This document shows, in pieces, positions 53,289-63,165 of a stretch of 64,000 nucleotides of DNA; positions within the stretch are counted from its first letter, which is position 1, and each line of letters opens with the position of its first letter. The DNA is from Cytobacillus citreus (GTDB taxonomy: Bacteria; Bacillota; Bacilli; Bacillales; Cytobacillaceae): the NCBI RefSeq assembly GCF_018343665.1, contig NZ_JAGYPM010000003.1:277497-341496 (forward strand). The letters are read 5' to 3'. The position numbers and the translations under genes are program-made. The notes below the pieces were generated by a model. That model saw nothing but the letters and a program-made list of their open reading frames with translations, was not told where the DNA came from and searched no databases.

Positions 53289-54308
53289 ATGGAAGCAAAG
53301 CTTTTTACCCCTTTTTCAATAAAAAATACGACATTAAAAAACCGGATTGTCATGTCCCCGATGTGTATGTATTCCTGCACAAATGAGGATGGCATGGTTG
53401 AGAATTGGCATCGGACTCATTATTCAAGCCGTGCGGTGGGCCAGGTTGGGCTGATTATTGTGGAGGCAACCGCTATTACCCCTCAAGGCCGAATTTCGCC
53501 AAACGACCTTGGTATTTGGAGTGACGAGCATATTGATGGTTTGAAGGAACTTACCAAATTAATGAAAGAGCATGGTGCTGCACCTGGCATCCAGCTTGCC
53601 CATGCAGGCAGAAAAGCAGTGCTTGAAGGTGAAATCATTGCCCCCTCTGCCATTCCATTTAATGAAAAAAGCAAAACACCTAAGGAAATGACTTTAAGTG
53701 ATATTCACAAAACGATAGAAGCCTTTAAGCAGGGGGCATCACGTGCAAAAAAAGCTGGATTTGAAGTCATTGAAATTCACGGAGCTCACGGGTATTTAAT
53801 CAATGAATTTTTATCACCGCTGTCAAATAACCGGATAGATGAGTACGGTGGTACTATGGAAAATCGATACCGCTTCTTGCGTGAAGTAATTGAAGCAATA
53901 CAATCCGTATGGGACGGTCCGCTTTTCGTTAGAATTTCAGCAAACGATTACCATGAAGAAGGCTTAACAGTTGAGAATTATGTACAAATGAGCAGTTGGA
54001 TGAAGGAACAAGGAATTGACCTTATTGATTGCAGTTCAGGTGCAGTTGTACCAGCTAGGATCCATACATACCCGGGATACCAAGTAAAATTCTCAGACAA
54101 AATTAAGAATGAAGCAGGTATTGCAACGGGTGCTGTTGGCTTGATTACCTCTCCCTTACATGCAGAAGAGATTCTGCAAAATGATCGTGCTGACTTAATT
54201 TTCCTTGCTCGTGAATTGCTTCGTGACCCATACTGGCCACGAACTGCTGCGAAAGAATTAGGTGTGGATATTGAAGCGCCAAAGCAATATGAACGCGGGT
54301 GGTTTTAA
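53289..54308 (+). CDS. namA: NADPH dehydrogenase NamA (old yellow enzyme, YqjM)
   Basis: An FMN-dependent ene-reductase of 339 residues that reduces activated double bonds and nitro compounds. FMN/active-site segments: [14 protein letters not shown], with the Cys characteristic of the YqjM class, then [51 protein letters not shown] with the His pair, and [11 protein letters not shown]. It ends QYERGWF, including the arginine finger shared between subunits in YqjM. AAAGGAGG precedes the ATG. Monocistronic with its own terminator. Confidence 0.95.
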   Translation: MEAKLFTPFSIKNTTLKNRIVMSPMCMYSCTNEDGMVENWHRTHYSSRAVGQVGLIIVEATAITPQGRISPNDLGIWSDEHIDGLKELTKLMKEHGAAPGIQLAHAGRKAVLEGEIIAPSAIPFNEKSKTPKEMTLSDIHKTIEAFKQGASRAKKAGFEVIEIHGAHGYLINEFLSPLSNNRIDEYGGTMENRYRFLREVIEAIQSVWDGPLFVRISANDYHEEGLTVENYVQMSSWMKEQGIDLIDCSSGAVVPARIHTYPGYQVKFSDKIKNEAGIATGAVGLITSPLHAEEILQNDRADLIFLARELLRDPYWPRTAAKELGVDIEAPKQYERGWF

Positions 54309-54313
54309 TATTT

Positions 54314-54347
54314 TAAAGGGATGGATACAAATGTTCCATCCCTTTTC
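54314..54347 (+). terminator. namA terminator
   Basis: AAAGGGATGGA (54315-54325) and TCCATCCCTTT pair around an ACAAATGT-type loop, then TTCTCT. Confidence 0.85.
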
Positions 54348-54348
54348 T

Positions 54349-55680
54349 CTAAAAAATATCTAATGAATCTATGAACACAACAATAATTATAACCGGTATG
54401 ATATAACGTAATAAAAAGTGCCAGCTTGTGAAAACAAAATTTAATCCCTTTGATCCTTGAATCATTTCACTTCTCAATAGATCCTTCTTCATTTTAAAGG
54501 AGACGAAGATAGAGATGAGCAGTGCTCCAATCGGCATCAGGATATTGCTGACAAGGAAATCTACACTGTCAAAAATAATTTTCCCAAAAAATGTGATGTC
54601 TGAAAGTACATTGAATGATAAAGCCGAAGGAATCCCGACTATAAAAATCGCAGCCCCTATGATCCATGACATCGTGCTGCGCCCTCTCGACTTCTTAGTA
54701 GTGGTAGCTGCCACTACGATTTCAAGCATAGAAAATGCCGAGGTTAGGGTCGCAAATAAGAACAAGGCTAAGAAGAGCAGCAAAAAGATTTTTCCAAAAA
54801 TAATTTGATCGAAAACAGATGGCAACACAATAAATAATAATCCCGGTCCTGCTTCAGGCTCAAAGCCCAATGAAAACACAGCTGGGAAAATAGCTAATCC
54901 AGCTAGGATTGAAATGATTAGATTCATAATAACAACTGAAAAAGCTGGTTGGAGAAGACTTTCCTTTTTCGATAAATAAGAGCTGTACGTTACCATGACG
55001 GAAACCCCTACGCTTAATGAGAAGAATGATTGCCCCATCGCATAAAGGACGGTTTTAGAAGTCAGGCTTGAAAAATCCGGTTTTAAAAAGAACCGTACCC
55101 CATCTATCGCATGATCTAATGTGAGAGAACGTATAATTAATACAATAAATAATAGAAACAAGGCAGGCATTAATATTTTACTAACCTTCTCGATTCCTTT
55201 TTGTACGCCTCTAGCGACTACAACAATCGTGATGGCCATAAATAGACCTTGGGATATAAGAACGGAAACCGAATCAGATACCGAGCTGTCAAACAAGGCA
55301 CCATAATCGCCCGTCATTTTACCTGATACCGTATAATATAAATATTGAATAATCCAGCCGCCAATGACACTATAGAAAGATAGTAAAAGAAAGCAAGTAA
55401 ACACGCCGAGATACCCAATCCAATGCCATTTAGTTCCCGGAGCAATCGCTTTATAAGCAGAAATTGCTTCTTTTCCAGTGCTGCGTCCTATAACAAATTC
55501 ACCTAATAATAGCGGAAAACCGATAAGCAGAGAAAATATTAAAAATAATAGAATGAATGCACCGCCTCCGCTCATCCCCGTTACATATGGAAGCTTCCAA
55601 ATCGCTCCGAGTCCAATCGCTGAACCGGCTGATGCCAATATAAAGCCAATTTTCGAAGACCACTGTTCACCTTGCTGCAT
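54349..55680 (-). CDS. Sodium:neurotransmitter symporter family (NSS) transporter
   Basis: A 443-residue secondary transporter of the LeuT fold with about 11 helices. The first helix holds the Na+ and substrate-binding unwound segment, [20 protein letters not shown], with [10 protein letters not shown] after it. Further landmarks are [19 protein letters not shown] and [20 protein letters not shown] (helix 6 region). It resembles B. subtilis YhdH/YocR. The ATG at 55680 has AAAGGAGGAG upstream. A T-box leader with a Phe specifier precedes it, predicting uptake of phenylalanine or related aromatic amino acids. Confidence 0.88.
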   Translation of the reverse strand: MQQGEQWSSKIGFILASAGSAIGLGAIWKLPYVTGMSGGGAFILLFLIFSLLIGFPLLLGEFVIGRSTGKEAISAYKAIAPGTKWHWIGYLGVFTCFLLLSFYSVIGGWIIQYLYYTVSGKMTGDYGALFDSSVSDSVSVLISQGLFMAITIVVVARGVQKGIEKVSKILMPALFLLFIVLIIRSLTLDHAIDGVRFFLKPDFSSLTSKTVLYAMGQSFFSLSVGVSVMVTYSSYLSKKESLLQPAFSVVIMNLIISILAGLAIFPAVFSLGFEPEAGPGLLFIVLPSVFDQIIFGKIFLLLFLALFLFATLTSAFSMLEIVVAATTTKKSRGRSTMSWIIGAAIFIVGIPSALSFNVLSDITFFGKIIFDSVDFLVSNILMPIGALLISIFVSFKMKKDLLRSEMIQGSKGLNFVFTSWHFLLRYIIPVIIIVVFIDSLDIF

Positions 55681-55793
55681 AACTTCTCCTCCTTTATATG
55701 GTAAAAACAATTCAGAAATTGGCCAATTTCTTTAACAAAATTTCAATAATACATTAACACATTAATAAGATAAAATTATCCTAAAAACAAAAA

Positions 55794-56040
55794 AAGCCCC
55801 ACACTTCAAAAGGGACGTGATCAATTCACGCGGTACCACCCTTTTTGAAAGCATGTGACTTTCCACTTAATATGTTAACGGTATAACCGTCTTTACTTCC
55901 AATAGAAAAAGTAAAGAAAAGCTCCAAGCTGAAATTCATCTTATCTTTGTATCAGTTTCCACCAGCCACTGACTCTCTATCAACAGGGAAATAAGACTTA
56001 ATAGATTCTCTTCATTGCTTTTTAAATATAATATTTATAT
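55794..56040 (-). promoter_or_regulatory. T-box leader of the NSS transporter, probable Phe specifier
   Basis: On the minus strand the T-box motif AAGGGTGGTACCGCGTG is at 55827-55843. A terminator (GTCCC / GGGGC, then seven T) ends near 55794. Stem I contains GATGAATTTCAGC (about 55929-55941). Whether the specifier is read as UUU or UUC, it is a phenylalanine codon. The stem I pattern AGAGAGTCAGTGGCTGGTGGAAACTG-like spans about 55954-55979. Confidence 0.85.
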
Positions 56041-56047
56041 TATTGAG

Positions 56048-56074
56048 ATTATAGTATATCTTTAAGCAAGTCAA
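56048..56074 (-). promoter_or_regulatory. Promoter of the T-box/NSS transcript
   Basis: On the minus strand TTGACT (56069-56074) and TATAAT (56048-56053) lie 15 bases apart, somewhat short; TATTGA shifted by two bases would give 17. Confidence 0.55.
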
Positions 56075-56115
56075 TAAATTTTTTGAATTTTATCGAAATG
56101 AAGAATCGAAACTTT

Positions 56116-56676
56116 TTAAAAGTCAAAATTCAGTTCCTCATCCCAAATCCTCCTTAAGGTCGCTTTCTCATTCTCAATGACAATTTCAAATACATCTGGA
56201 TTGCTCATTTCCATTAAATGTTCAAATCCATAGCACTCGTCAAAACAACGGAGCATTAAAGTCGTTAAATTACCGTGACTCACTAGAATAATATGCTTAT
56301 CATCTGACTGGATAATCATTTGAAGCATAGAAGCTGCTCTTTCCATTGCAATGGTATTGGATTCTCCCCCTTCAAAAGCAAGGTTTAAATCCTCAAAACT
56401 TTTTTGAAGCTTATCTTGCCAATCCTCTAAATTTAATGAGCTCAGGACACGTTCTCCTAACCTGTCATCCTCAATAATTTTCAAGCCTCTCGATTCCGCC
56501 AGCGGACGAATGGTGTCAACCGTACGCTTAAAAGGACTAGAATAAATTCGGTCAATTTCTTTATTTTTGAAAAAAGGTACAAGAGAATTAGCTTGTTCCT
56601 TTCCTTTTTGCGTAAGATTTGCTGTGATGGGCTGTCCTTTAGCCTGGGCATGCCGGATTAAATAAATAGTTTTTAT
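56116..56676 (-). CDS. Histidine phosphatase family protein with apparent ATA start
   Basis: A phosphoglycerate-mutase-like phosphatase of about 186 residues. Reading from an ATA at 56674-56676 gives (I)KTIYLIRHAQAKGQPITANL, with the catalytic RHA, then IDRIYSSPFKRTVDTIRPLA, ERVLSSLNLEDWQDK and IILVSHGNLTTLMLRCFDEC with the second His. AGGAG lies 9 bases before the ATA, and relatives start with Met at this position. The next possible start, TTG at 56484, would delete the catalytic His. Either translation starts at ATA or an ATG-to-ATA change has crippled the gene. It starts 16 bases after the rnz stop. Confidence 0.75.
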   Translation of the reverse strand: MKTIYLIRHAQAKGQPITANLTQKGKEQANSLVPFFKNKEIDRIYSSPFKRTVDTIRPLAESRGLKIIEDDRLGERVLSSLNLEDWQDKLQKSFEDLNLAFEGGESNTIAMERAASMLQMIIQSDDKHIILVSHGNLTTLMLRCFDECYGFEHLMEMSNPDVFEIVIENEKATLRRIWDEELNFDF

Positions 56677-56692
56677 TTTGAACAGCTCCTAT

Positions 56693-57619
56693 CTATTTTT
56701 CAAGTGGAATATGAATTTCTTTAAAATCCTCTGCTATGACCGTATTTTGAAATAGCTTTTGCGCTTCTTGAACAAGTCTATCCCAATCCGTACGGTCATA
56801 TCGTGAGCTTATATGTGTAAGACATAGCTTTTTTGCATCTGCTTCGCTGGCAACAGCTGCGGCTTGTAAAGTAGTGGAATGAAAGTATTCGTAAGCAAGG
56901 CTTTCTTCCCCAGCTGCGAAGGTGGCTTCATGAATGACCAGATCTGCATTTTTAGCTAATTGGATAGCGGCTTTACATTTTCGCGAATCTCCTAACACAG
57001 TCACCACACGTCCTTTTTGAGATGGACCTAAAAATACTTTCGATTCAAGAACTCGACCATCCTCTAACTGTATCGGCTCGCCATTTTTAATTTGTTTATA
57101 AATTGGTCCAGGCTTAATGCCAGCATCCATTAGCCTGTCTGCTAATAATGTGCCAGGTCTGTCCTTCTCTATAATTCGGTAGCCATACGAAGGTATACCA
57201 TGCTCGAGAAGAAGAGCTTCAACTGCAAATGCCTCATCTTCAAAAATAATTCCCTCGTCAATTTCGATTATGTGTAAAGGATATTTTAAATATGTTTGGC
57301 TGACCGATAGCGAAATATCAACATATTCCTTCAGTCCTTTTGGCCCGTACAAAGTCAATTCTGAAATGCCGCCTTGAAAAGATCGGCTTGATAATAATCC
57401 GGGTAGTCCATAAATATGATCACCGTGGAGATGAGTAATGAAAATCTTTTCAATTCTTCGCGGTTTAATTGATGTATGTAAAATTTGGTGCTGTGTCGCT
57501 TCCCCACAATCAAAAAGCCAAATGGCTCCCCGTTCTTCAAGAAGCTTCAAGGCAATTGAAGTCACATTCCGTAGCTTCGCTGGCATCCCAGCACCCGTAC
57601 CTAGAAAAAAAACATCCAT
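56693..57619 (-). CDS. rnz: Ribonuclease Z
   Basis: A short-form tRNase Z, 308 residues, that cuts 3' trailers from CCA-less tRNA precursors. Start [20 protein letters not shown]. The zinc motif is [20 protein letters not shown]; further ligands lie in [30 protein letters not shown] and [11 protein letters not shown]. The flexible-arm exosite region ([20 protein letters not shown]) is present. It is divergent from zwf, matching the B. subtilis yqjK-zwf arrangement. Confidence 0.95.
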   Translation of the reverse strand: MDVFFLGTGAGMPAKLRNVTSIALKLLEERGAIWLFDCGEATQHQILHTSIKPRRIEKIFITHLHGDHIYGLPGLLSSRSFQGGISELTLYGPKGLKEYVDISLSVSQTYLKYPLHIIEIDEGIIFEDEAFAVEALLLEHGIPSYGYRIIEKDRPGTLLADRLMDAGIKPGPIYKQIKNGEPIQLEDGRVLESKVFLGPSQKGRVVTVLGDSRKCKAAIQLAKNADLVIHEATFAAGEESLAYEYFHSTTLQAAAVASEADAKKLCLTHISSRYDRTDWDRLVQEAQKLFQNTVIAEDFKEIHIPLEK

Positions 57620-57838
57620 AGAAAACTCCCCCTTACAGAGTTCGTCTTAATTAATATACTTACTATACCATATGGCTAATGAGGGATAGTAATCAATTAT
57701 TCGCAAAAACTATATGAAAAATTGGGCAAAGTTGAGGAAAATACAGTTTTTTATCTATAGAAGCTTTTACAATTCCATTAAAAGCAGTAATATTGAAAGG
57801 TATAATTGAATTATCGAATTGAAATGAGGTCCGTAACC

Positions 57839-59341
57839 GTGATACATAGCGAAAAACCGATGGGATTAATAATGATTTTTGGAGCAACGGGAGATTTAGC
57901 AAAGAGGAAGCTATTCCCATCTCTTTATAGATTGTATCAGGAAGGGAGGCTTTCTGAACGATTTGCTGTTATTGGTGTAGCTAGAAGACCGCTTTCTAAT
58001 GAAGAATTTCAGAAAAATGTTAAGGATTCTGTCCTTACCGCACTAGGGGAAGCTGGCGATATTAGCGAATTCATCACGCATTTTTACTACCATTCACATG
58101 ATGTCACAGATTCCAGCTCTTATCTATCCTTAAAAGAAATGGCTCAAAAATTAGATACCCAATATAGCTTAGCAGGCAATAGAGTTTTTTATTTGGCGAT
58201 GGCGCCTGAATTTTTCGGAACGATTGCCGAGCATTTAAAGATGGACGGGCTTACTGATGTGCATGGCTTCAAACGCCTCGTCATTGAAAAACCATTCGGA
58301 CATGACCTAGAATCGGCGAAGCAGCTGAATAAACAAATCCGTAAAGCTTTTTCAGAAGATGAAATTTACCGGATCGACCATTATTTAGGCAAAGAAATGG
58401 TGCAAAATATTGAGGTTATCCGATTTGCGAACGCGATTTTTGAACCGCTATGGAACAATCGCTACATTTCCAATATCCAGGTGACATCAAGTGAGGTACT
58501 AGGGGTAGAGGAGCGCGGTCGCTATTACGAAACAAGCGGAGCTCTTCGCGATATGGTGCAAAACCATATGCTGCAAATGGTAGCGCTACTAGCAATGGAA
58601 CCCCCTATTCGTCTGACAACGGATGAAATTCGCTCCGAAAAAGTAAAGGTACTTAGAGCGATGCGCTCATTTGATGGAGATATGGTAAACGAGTTTTTCA
58701 TTCGCGGACAATATGACAAGGGAGTTATGGATAATGAAGAGGTTCCTGCTTATCGCGAGGAGCCGATGGTCGATCCAGCTTCCAATACGGAGACCTTTGT
58801 TGCCGGTAAGCTTTTAATCGACAACTTCCGTTGGGCGGGGGTTCCGTTTTACATCCGTACAGGAAAAAGAATGAAGACAAAGTCAACCAAAATTGTTATT
58901 CAATTCAAGGATATTCCGATGAATTTGTATTACAAACCCGAACAAACATTAAATCCAAACCTGCTCGTCATCCATATTCAGCCGGAAGAAGGCATTACCC
59001 TTTATTTAAATGCGAAAAAAACGGGTCAGCATATGAATGCAACACCGATTAAATTAAATTTTTCCAATAAGGGAGTTCACGGAATTAATACGCCTGAAGC
59101 ATATGAAAAGCTATTATTCGATTGTATGCGCGGTGACGCGACTAATTTTACCCATTGGGATGAGGTTGCACTTTCTTGGAGCTTTGTCGATAAAATTTCT
59201 GAAGTGTGGGAAAACACCAAAGCTCAAAATTTCCCGAATTACAAATCTGGAACAATGGGACCAAAAGAAGCGGATCAATTATTGGAAAAAGACGGATTTT
59301 TCTGGTGGCCTGTGACTGATTTGGATGTGGAGAATTGCTAG
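57839..59341 (+). CDS. zwf: Glucose-6-phosphate 1-dehydrogenase
   Basis: The first enzyme of the oxidative pentose phosphate pathway; reduces NADP+. About 500 residues. The cofactor loop is LIMIFGATGDLAKRKLFPSL, the active-site signature is IYRIDHYLGKEMVQNI, and substrate segments include VIEKPFGHDLESAKQLN, NNRYISNIQVTSSEV and VPFYIRTGKRMKTKST. The chosen start is the GTG at 57839, with TGAGGT 8 bases upstream; longer TTG/ATG alternatives exist up to 57806. It converges with gndA, which encodes the third enzyme of the pathway. Confidence 0.95.
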   Translation: MIHSEKPMGLIMIFGATGDLAKRKLFPSLYRLYQEGRLSERFAVIGVARRPLSNEEFQKNVKDSVLTALGEAGDISEFITHFYYHSHDVTDSSSYLSLKEMAQKLDTQYSLAGNRVFYLAMAPEFFGTIAEHLKMDGLTDVHGFKRLVIEKPFGHDLESAKQLNKQIRKAFSEDEIYRIDHYLGKEMVQNIEVIRFANAIFEPLWNNRYISNIQVTSSEVLGVEERGRYYETSGALRDMVQNHMLQMVALLAMEPPIRLTTDEIRSEKVKVLRAMRSFDGDMVNEFFIRGQYDKGVMDNEEVPAYREEPMVDPASNTETFVAGKLLIDNFRWAGVPFYIRTGKRMKTKSTKIVIQFKDIPMNLYYKPEQTLNPNLLVIHIQPEEGITLYLNAKKTGQHMNATPIKLNFSNKGVHGINTPEAYEKLLFDCMRGDATNFTHWDEVALSWSFVDKISEVWENTKAQNFPNYKSGTMGPKEADQLLEKDGFFWWPVTDLDVENC

Positions 59342-59427
59342 AACAGCTTTCTAAAAAGGTTAAGAGCAATAAAGGATCTTCGTCTTATTTGCCCATGGGA
59401 GTGTAAAATCCATGTTGCAGGTAGTAT

Positions 59428-59467
59428 TAAAAAAAATCGATTGGATTAAAATTCCAATCGATTTTTT
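59428..59467. terminator. Bidirectional terminator between zwf and gndA
   Basis: AAAAAATCGATTGGA and TCCAATCGATTTTTT are reverse complements (15 bp) around a 7-base loop, directly before the gndA stop. Confidence 0.9.
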
Positions 59468-59470
59468 GAT

Positions 59471-60883
59471 TTATTTCTCCATCCAATTCGTATGGAACAC
59501 GCCCTCTTTATCTACCCGCTGATAGGTATGTGCACCAAAGTAGTCGCGTTGTGCCTGTATCAGGTTTGCTGGTAGTACCTCCATGCGATAACTGTCATAA
59601 TAAGACATTGCCGCAGAGAAGCAAGGGACAGGAATTCCATTTTGAACAGCCACACTAATAATCTCGCGAAGGGCATCCTGATAGCTTTCCACAATTTCCT
59701 TGAAATATGGGTCAAGGAGAAGATTTTTCAAGTATGGATCACGATCATAGGCGTCCTTAATTTTCTGAAGGAACTGCGCGCGAATAATACAGCCTCCACG
59801 GAAGATCATTGCGATGTCACCATAGCGCAAATCCCAGCCGAATTCTTCAGAGGCAGCCCTCATTTGCGCAAATCCTTGGGCATAAGAGCAGATTTTACTC
59901 ATATACAGAGCTTTACGCACAGATTCGATAAATGACTTTTTGTCTCCTGAAAATGCTGCTTTTGACGGCCCGCGCAATATTTTACTAGCCTCGACGCGTT
60001 CATCTTTCATTGCAGATATAAAGCGAGCAAATACCGATTCTGTAATAATAGGCAGCGGCACGCCCATATCTAATGCACTTTGACTAGTCCACTTGCCAGT
60101 ACCTTTTTGACCAGCTGTATCAAGAATAACATCCACTAACGGCTTGCCAGTTGCATCGTCCTTCTTCGTAAAAATATCTGCTGTTATTTCAACTAAATAG
60201 CTGTCAAGCTCGCCTTTATTCCAATCAGCAAATACCTTATGCAGTTCATCTGCATTAAGGCCAAGAATATGCTTTAAAATAAAATACGATTCACCGATTA
60301 ATTGCATATCCCCATATTCAATACCATTATGTACCATTTTCACATAATGGCCAGCACCGTCAGGGCCAATAAAGGTCGTACACGGTTCACCATTTACTTT
60401 AGCGGAAATATCTTTGAAAATTGGAGCAATAAGATCATATGCTTCCTTTTGTCCACCAGGCATTAGCGATGGTCCTAGCAATGCCCCCTCTTCACCGCCA
60501 GAAACCCCTGAACCGATAAAGTGGAAGCCTAATTCACTCAATTCTTTATTACGTCGTTGTGTGTCTGTGAACAGGGTATTTCCGCCATCAATGATAATAT
60601 CATCCTTGTCGAGCAGAGGTTTTAATTGCTCAATCGTGCTGTCTGTAGGTGCTCCTGCTTTCACCATCAGCATGATTTTTCTCGGTTTTTCAAGAGATTG
60701 AACAAAATCCGCCAGCGAATATGTACCATTAATATTTTTACCTTTTATTTCGTTAAGCATTTCATCCGTTTTTTCGCGTGAGCGGTTGTAGACAGACACG
60801 GTATAGCCCTTACTCTCAATGTTCATAGCCAAATTTTTTCCCATGACCGCTAAGCCAATTACGCCAAATTGTGATTTTGCCAT
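59471..60883 (-). CDS. gndA: 6-phosphogluconate dehydrogenase, NADP-dependent
   Basis: Oxidises and decarboxylates 6-phosphogluconate to ribulose 5-phosphate. 470 residues. The Rossmann start is [20 protein letters not shown], with [11 protein letters not shown] setting NADP preference. Catalytic segments are [35 protein letters not shown] with Lys and Asn, and [12 protein letters not shown]. The C-terminal tail has [18 protein letters not shown]. The neighbourhood (zwf, dinB) matches B. subtilis gndA (yqjI). Confidence 0.95.
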   Translation of the reverse strand: MAKSQFGVIGLAVMGKNLAMNIESKGYTVSVYNRSREKTDEMLNEIKGKNINGTYSLADFVQSLEKPRKIMLMVKAGAPTDSTIEQLKPLLDKDDIIIDGGNTLFTDTQRRNKELSELGFHFIGSGVSGGEEGALLGPSLMPGGQKEAYDLIAPIFKDISAKVNGEPCTTFIGPDGAGHYVKMVHNGIEYGDMQLIGESYFILKHILGLNADELHKVFADWNKGELDSYLVEITADIFTKKDDATGKPLVDVILDTAGQKGTGKWTSQSALDMGVPLPIITESVFARFISAMKDERVEASKILRGPSKAAFSGDKKSFIESVRKALYMSKICSYAQGFAQMRAASEEFGWDLRYGDIAMIFRGGCIIRAQFLQKIKDAYDRDPYLKNLLLDPYFKEIVESYQDALREIISVAVQNGIPVPCFSAAMSYYDSYRMEVLPANLIQAQRDYFGAHTYQRVDKEGVFHTNWMEK

Positions 60884-60946
60884 TTTCTAACGTCCCTTCT
60901 AGCCTATAATCCACTTAACTTTAGCAAGATTAAATAGTATATGCAA

Positions 60947-62227
60947 TTATTTATTATCTTTTTTATCAGGTAAATCTCGCAGAAAATCTTTATTAAAACT
61001 TGTTTCCGTACCAATATTTTCCTGTTGTTTTTTCAACTCAGGCATTCCTGAAGCACGTTCAATAATTTGCGAGCCGTATTTCTTGCGCAAATTGTTTAAT
61101 ACTTGAAAAAGCGGTTCCTTTTTTGCTTCTTTTTCAAAGCTAAAAAGATCTAGCTGTTTAACCGCCTCATTCTGTTCCACTAAATCCGTACCAGTTATAC
61201 CTAGCAAGCGGATTGAATCACCATTCCAATGCTTTAAAAACAACTGCTTCGCCGCTTCAAAAATTTCATCACTCTTCTGAATAGGATTTGAAAGTTTTTT
61301 GCTTCTTGTTATTGTTTTTCTATCTTTATAACGAATCATGACACTTAATGAAGTTGCGAGAACCTTTTTTCTTTTTAGCCTGACGGAAACGGTCCCTGCA
61401 AGATTTTCTATGACACGAAGGAGCTCCTGTTGATTGGAATTGTCCCTTGGTAAAGTAGTAGAATTCCCAATACTCTTAAATTCAGCAGCAGCGTCAGGAT
61501 CAACATGCCTGTTGTCAATGCCATTGGCTCTTTCCTTTAGACGATGGCCATTGATTCCAAGTGTAGATTTAAGCTGGATTTCACTAGCTTTTGCTAAATC
61601 ACCAATCGTTTTTATCTCTAACCTGCGTAACTTTTCACCTGTCTTCTTACCGACCCCATGCATTTCTTCTACTTCTAGCGGCCAAAGTATCTTTGGAACA
61701 TCCCTTTTCCTTAGGACTGTTATTCCCATTGGCTTCTTCATATTTGAAGCCATTTTTGCTAGAAACTTATTCGGTGCGACCCCAATACTACAGGGCAGAT
61801 CAAGCCGTTCAAAAATCTGCTTTTGAATCGTTTCAGCAATTTCAAGAGGGGCTCCGTGCTCAAAACTTTCCGTTATATCAATAAAGCCTTCATCAATTGA
61901 TACAGGTTCAACAAGGGAAGAATATTCATTTAAGATTTCAAACATGCCAATAGAGGCGGCTCGATATCGATCAAAATTAGGCTTTTTTACGATAAGCTGT
62001 GGGCAAAGCTTTTTCGCCTCCCATAGCGTCATCGTGGTTTTCACCCCAAAGCTCCTTGCCTCATAGCTGCATGTAACAATAATTCCTCTGCGTTCCTCAG
62101 GATTGCCTGCAATAGCCAGAGGCATCCCTTTTAGTGAGGGATCATAAGCCATCTCGACTGACGCATAGAAGCTATTCATATCCACATGTAATATAACTCT
62201 TCCATTTTTAGGATACATATGTTTCAT
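60947..62227 (-). CDS. dinB: DNA polymerase IV (DinB)
   Basis: A Y-family lesion-bypass polymerase of 426 residues. Catalytic motifs are ILHVDMNSFYASVEMAYD and EPVSIDEGFIDITES. The HhH regions are GVAPNKFLAKMASNMKKPMG and MHGVGKKTGEKLRRLEI; the little-finger domain follows (GNSTTLPRDNSNQQELL). A clamp-binding-like QLDLFSFE lies near residue 373. It corresponds to B. subtilis PolY1 (YqjH). It differs from the UvrX-type polymerase at 40143 in having no LexA box that I can see. Confidence 0.94.
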   Translation of the reverse strand: MKHMYPKNGRVILHVDMNSFYASVEMAYDPSLKGMPLAIAGNPEERRGIIVTCSYEARSFGVKTTMTLWEAKKLCPQLIVKKPNFDRYRAASIGMFEILNEYSSLVEPVSIDEGFIDITESFEHGAPLEIAETIQKQIFERLDLPCSIGVAPNKFLAKMASNMKKPMGITVLRKRDVPKILWPLEVEEMHGVGKKTGEKLRRLEIKTIGDLAKASEIQLKSTLGINGHRLKERANGIDNRHVDPDAAAEFKSIGNSTTLPRDNSNQQELLRVIENLAGTVSVRLKRKKVLATSLSVMIRYKDRKTITRSKKLSNPIQKSDEIFEAAKQLFLKHWNGDSIRLLGITGTDLVEQNEAVKQLDLFSFEKEAKKEPLFQVLNNLRKKYGSQIIERASGMPELKKQQENIGTETSFNKDFLRDLPDKKDNK

Positions 62228-62343
62228 GCCTGCACTTCCCTGTTCTTATTCTGCTACTATTTTATCAAATTAATAAGGTTCCTTTCATCTTTGGACTAAA
62301 ATGAGTTTGAATATGCTCGCTTCAAAATGCCGATTAAAAACAA

Positions 62344-62373
62344 AACAGAGGATGCCTTAAACAATCCCCTGTT
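62344..62373 (-). terminator. Terminator of the cheW-like gene
   Basis: AACAGAGGAT and ATCCCCTGTT pair at 9 of 10 positions, followed on the minus strand by TTTGTTTTTAATC. Confidence 0.6.
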
Positions 62374-62382
62374 AATAAGCAA

Positions 62383-62856
62383 TTATGTAGTTTTTTGCTC
62401 TTTCATATATTCTTGAATCTCTCTAATACCTTCAAGGGACTGTACCATCTGAGTTGGGTCAATTAATGTGATAATTCTAGAATTCAAGTTAGCAATTCCT
62501 GTAAAATAAGTTGTCTTTTTATAAGCAATAAGACCCAATTGCTTTATTACCCCTTCTGGAATGTTAATTATTTCCTTTGTATCCGATACTACCACACCGA
62601 TTAAAAGTTCATCAGTTTGCAATACAATTATCTTCGTTGATTCCTTTACTTGAATAGATTGATTATAGAGAACTCTTTCAAAATCGATAACAGGGATAAG
62701 CTCTCCCCTTACATTGAATATCCCATTTACATAAGCAGGTAAATGCGGAATTGGTGTAACGCCTTCCATTTTCTCTATTGATACGACAAATCGGATTGGA
62801 ATAGCGTATTCCTCATTCCCAACTTGAAAAACAACAACTTTATTTGTCTCTTCCAA
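62383..62856 (-). CDS. CheW-domain chemotaxis coupling protein
   Basis: A 157-residue single CheW domain that would link chemoreceptors to CheA. Fold landmarks are VVVFQVGNEEYAIPIRFVVS, YVNGIFNVRGELIPVIDFER (the conserved NxRGxxxPVxDL-like turn) and IIVLQTDELLIGVVVSD. The start is a TTG with GGAGG 7 bases upstream. It is monocistronic, away from any che/fla operon, so it may be a paralogue rather than the main CheW. I saw no SigD promoter. Confidence 0.85.
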   Translation of the reverse strand: MEETNKVVVFQVGNEEYAIPIRFVVSIEKMEGVTPIPHLPAYVNGIFNVRGELIPVIDFERVLYNQSIQVKESTKIIVLQTDELLIGVVVSDTKEIINIPEGVIKQLGLIAYKKTTYFTGIANLNSRIITLIDPTQMVQSLEGIREIQEYMKEQKTT

Positions 62857-62973
62857 AATAATACCTCCAGTAAATCAAGTGGGCATTTTCCCCTATATCA
62901 ATATTACTAAAGGAGGATGAATTTTTGAAGAGAATTTATCTGTAATACTGAAATTCATAGCCATCGGTGACTT

Positions 62974-63050
62974 TTAGAAAAACTTGGCGTTCGCCAAGTC
63001 CTTTTTGGTGAATGCCTTAGTTTTTCTTATGCGATCTTATTAGCAGATAT
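62974..63050. repeat. Hairpin repeat family R1, copy 4
   Basis: AGAAAAACTTGGCGTTCGCC ... GGTGAATGCCTTAGTTTTTCT then TATGCGATCTTATTAGCAG. The pattern and tail are the same as the copies near 8.2 and 10.6 kb, over 50 kb away. It lies between the cheW-like and yqjE genes, next to a terminator, as copy 3 does. Confidence 0.85.
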
Positions 63051-63112
63051 TTTATTGAAAACATACTTTACTTTAATACGTTAAAAAAACTTAAACTTTC
63101 CGATTAGCCAAA

Positions 63113-63155
63113 AAAAATAGAGTGAAAATCCTATTAGATTTCACACTCTATTTTT
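63113..63155 (-). terminator. yqjE terminator
   Basis: AAAAATAGAGTGAAAATC pairs with GATTTCACACTCTATTTTT (small bulge), flanked by A and T runs, 11 bases beyond the yqjE stop. Confidence 0.85.
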
Positions 63156-63165
63156 CCAAATATGA

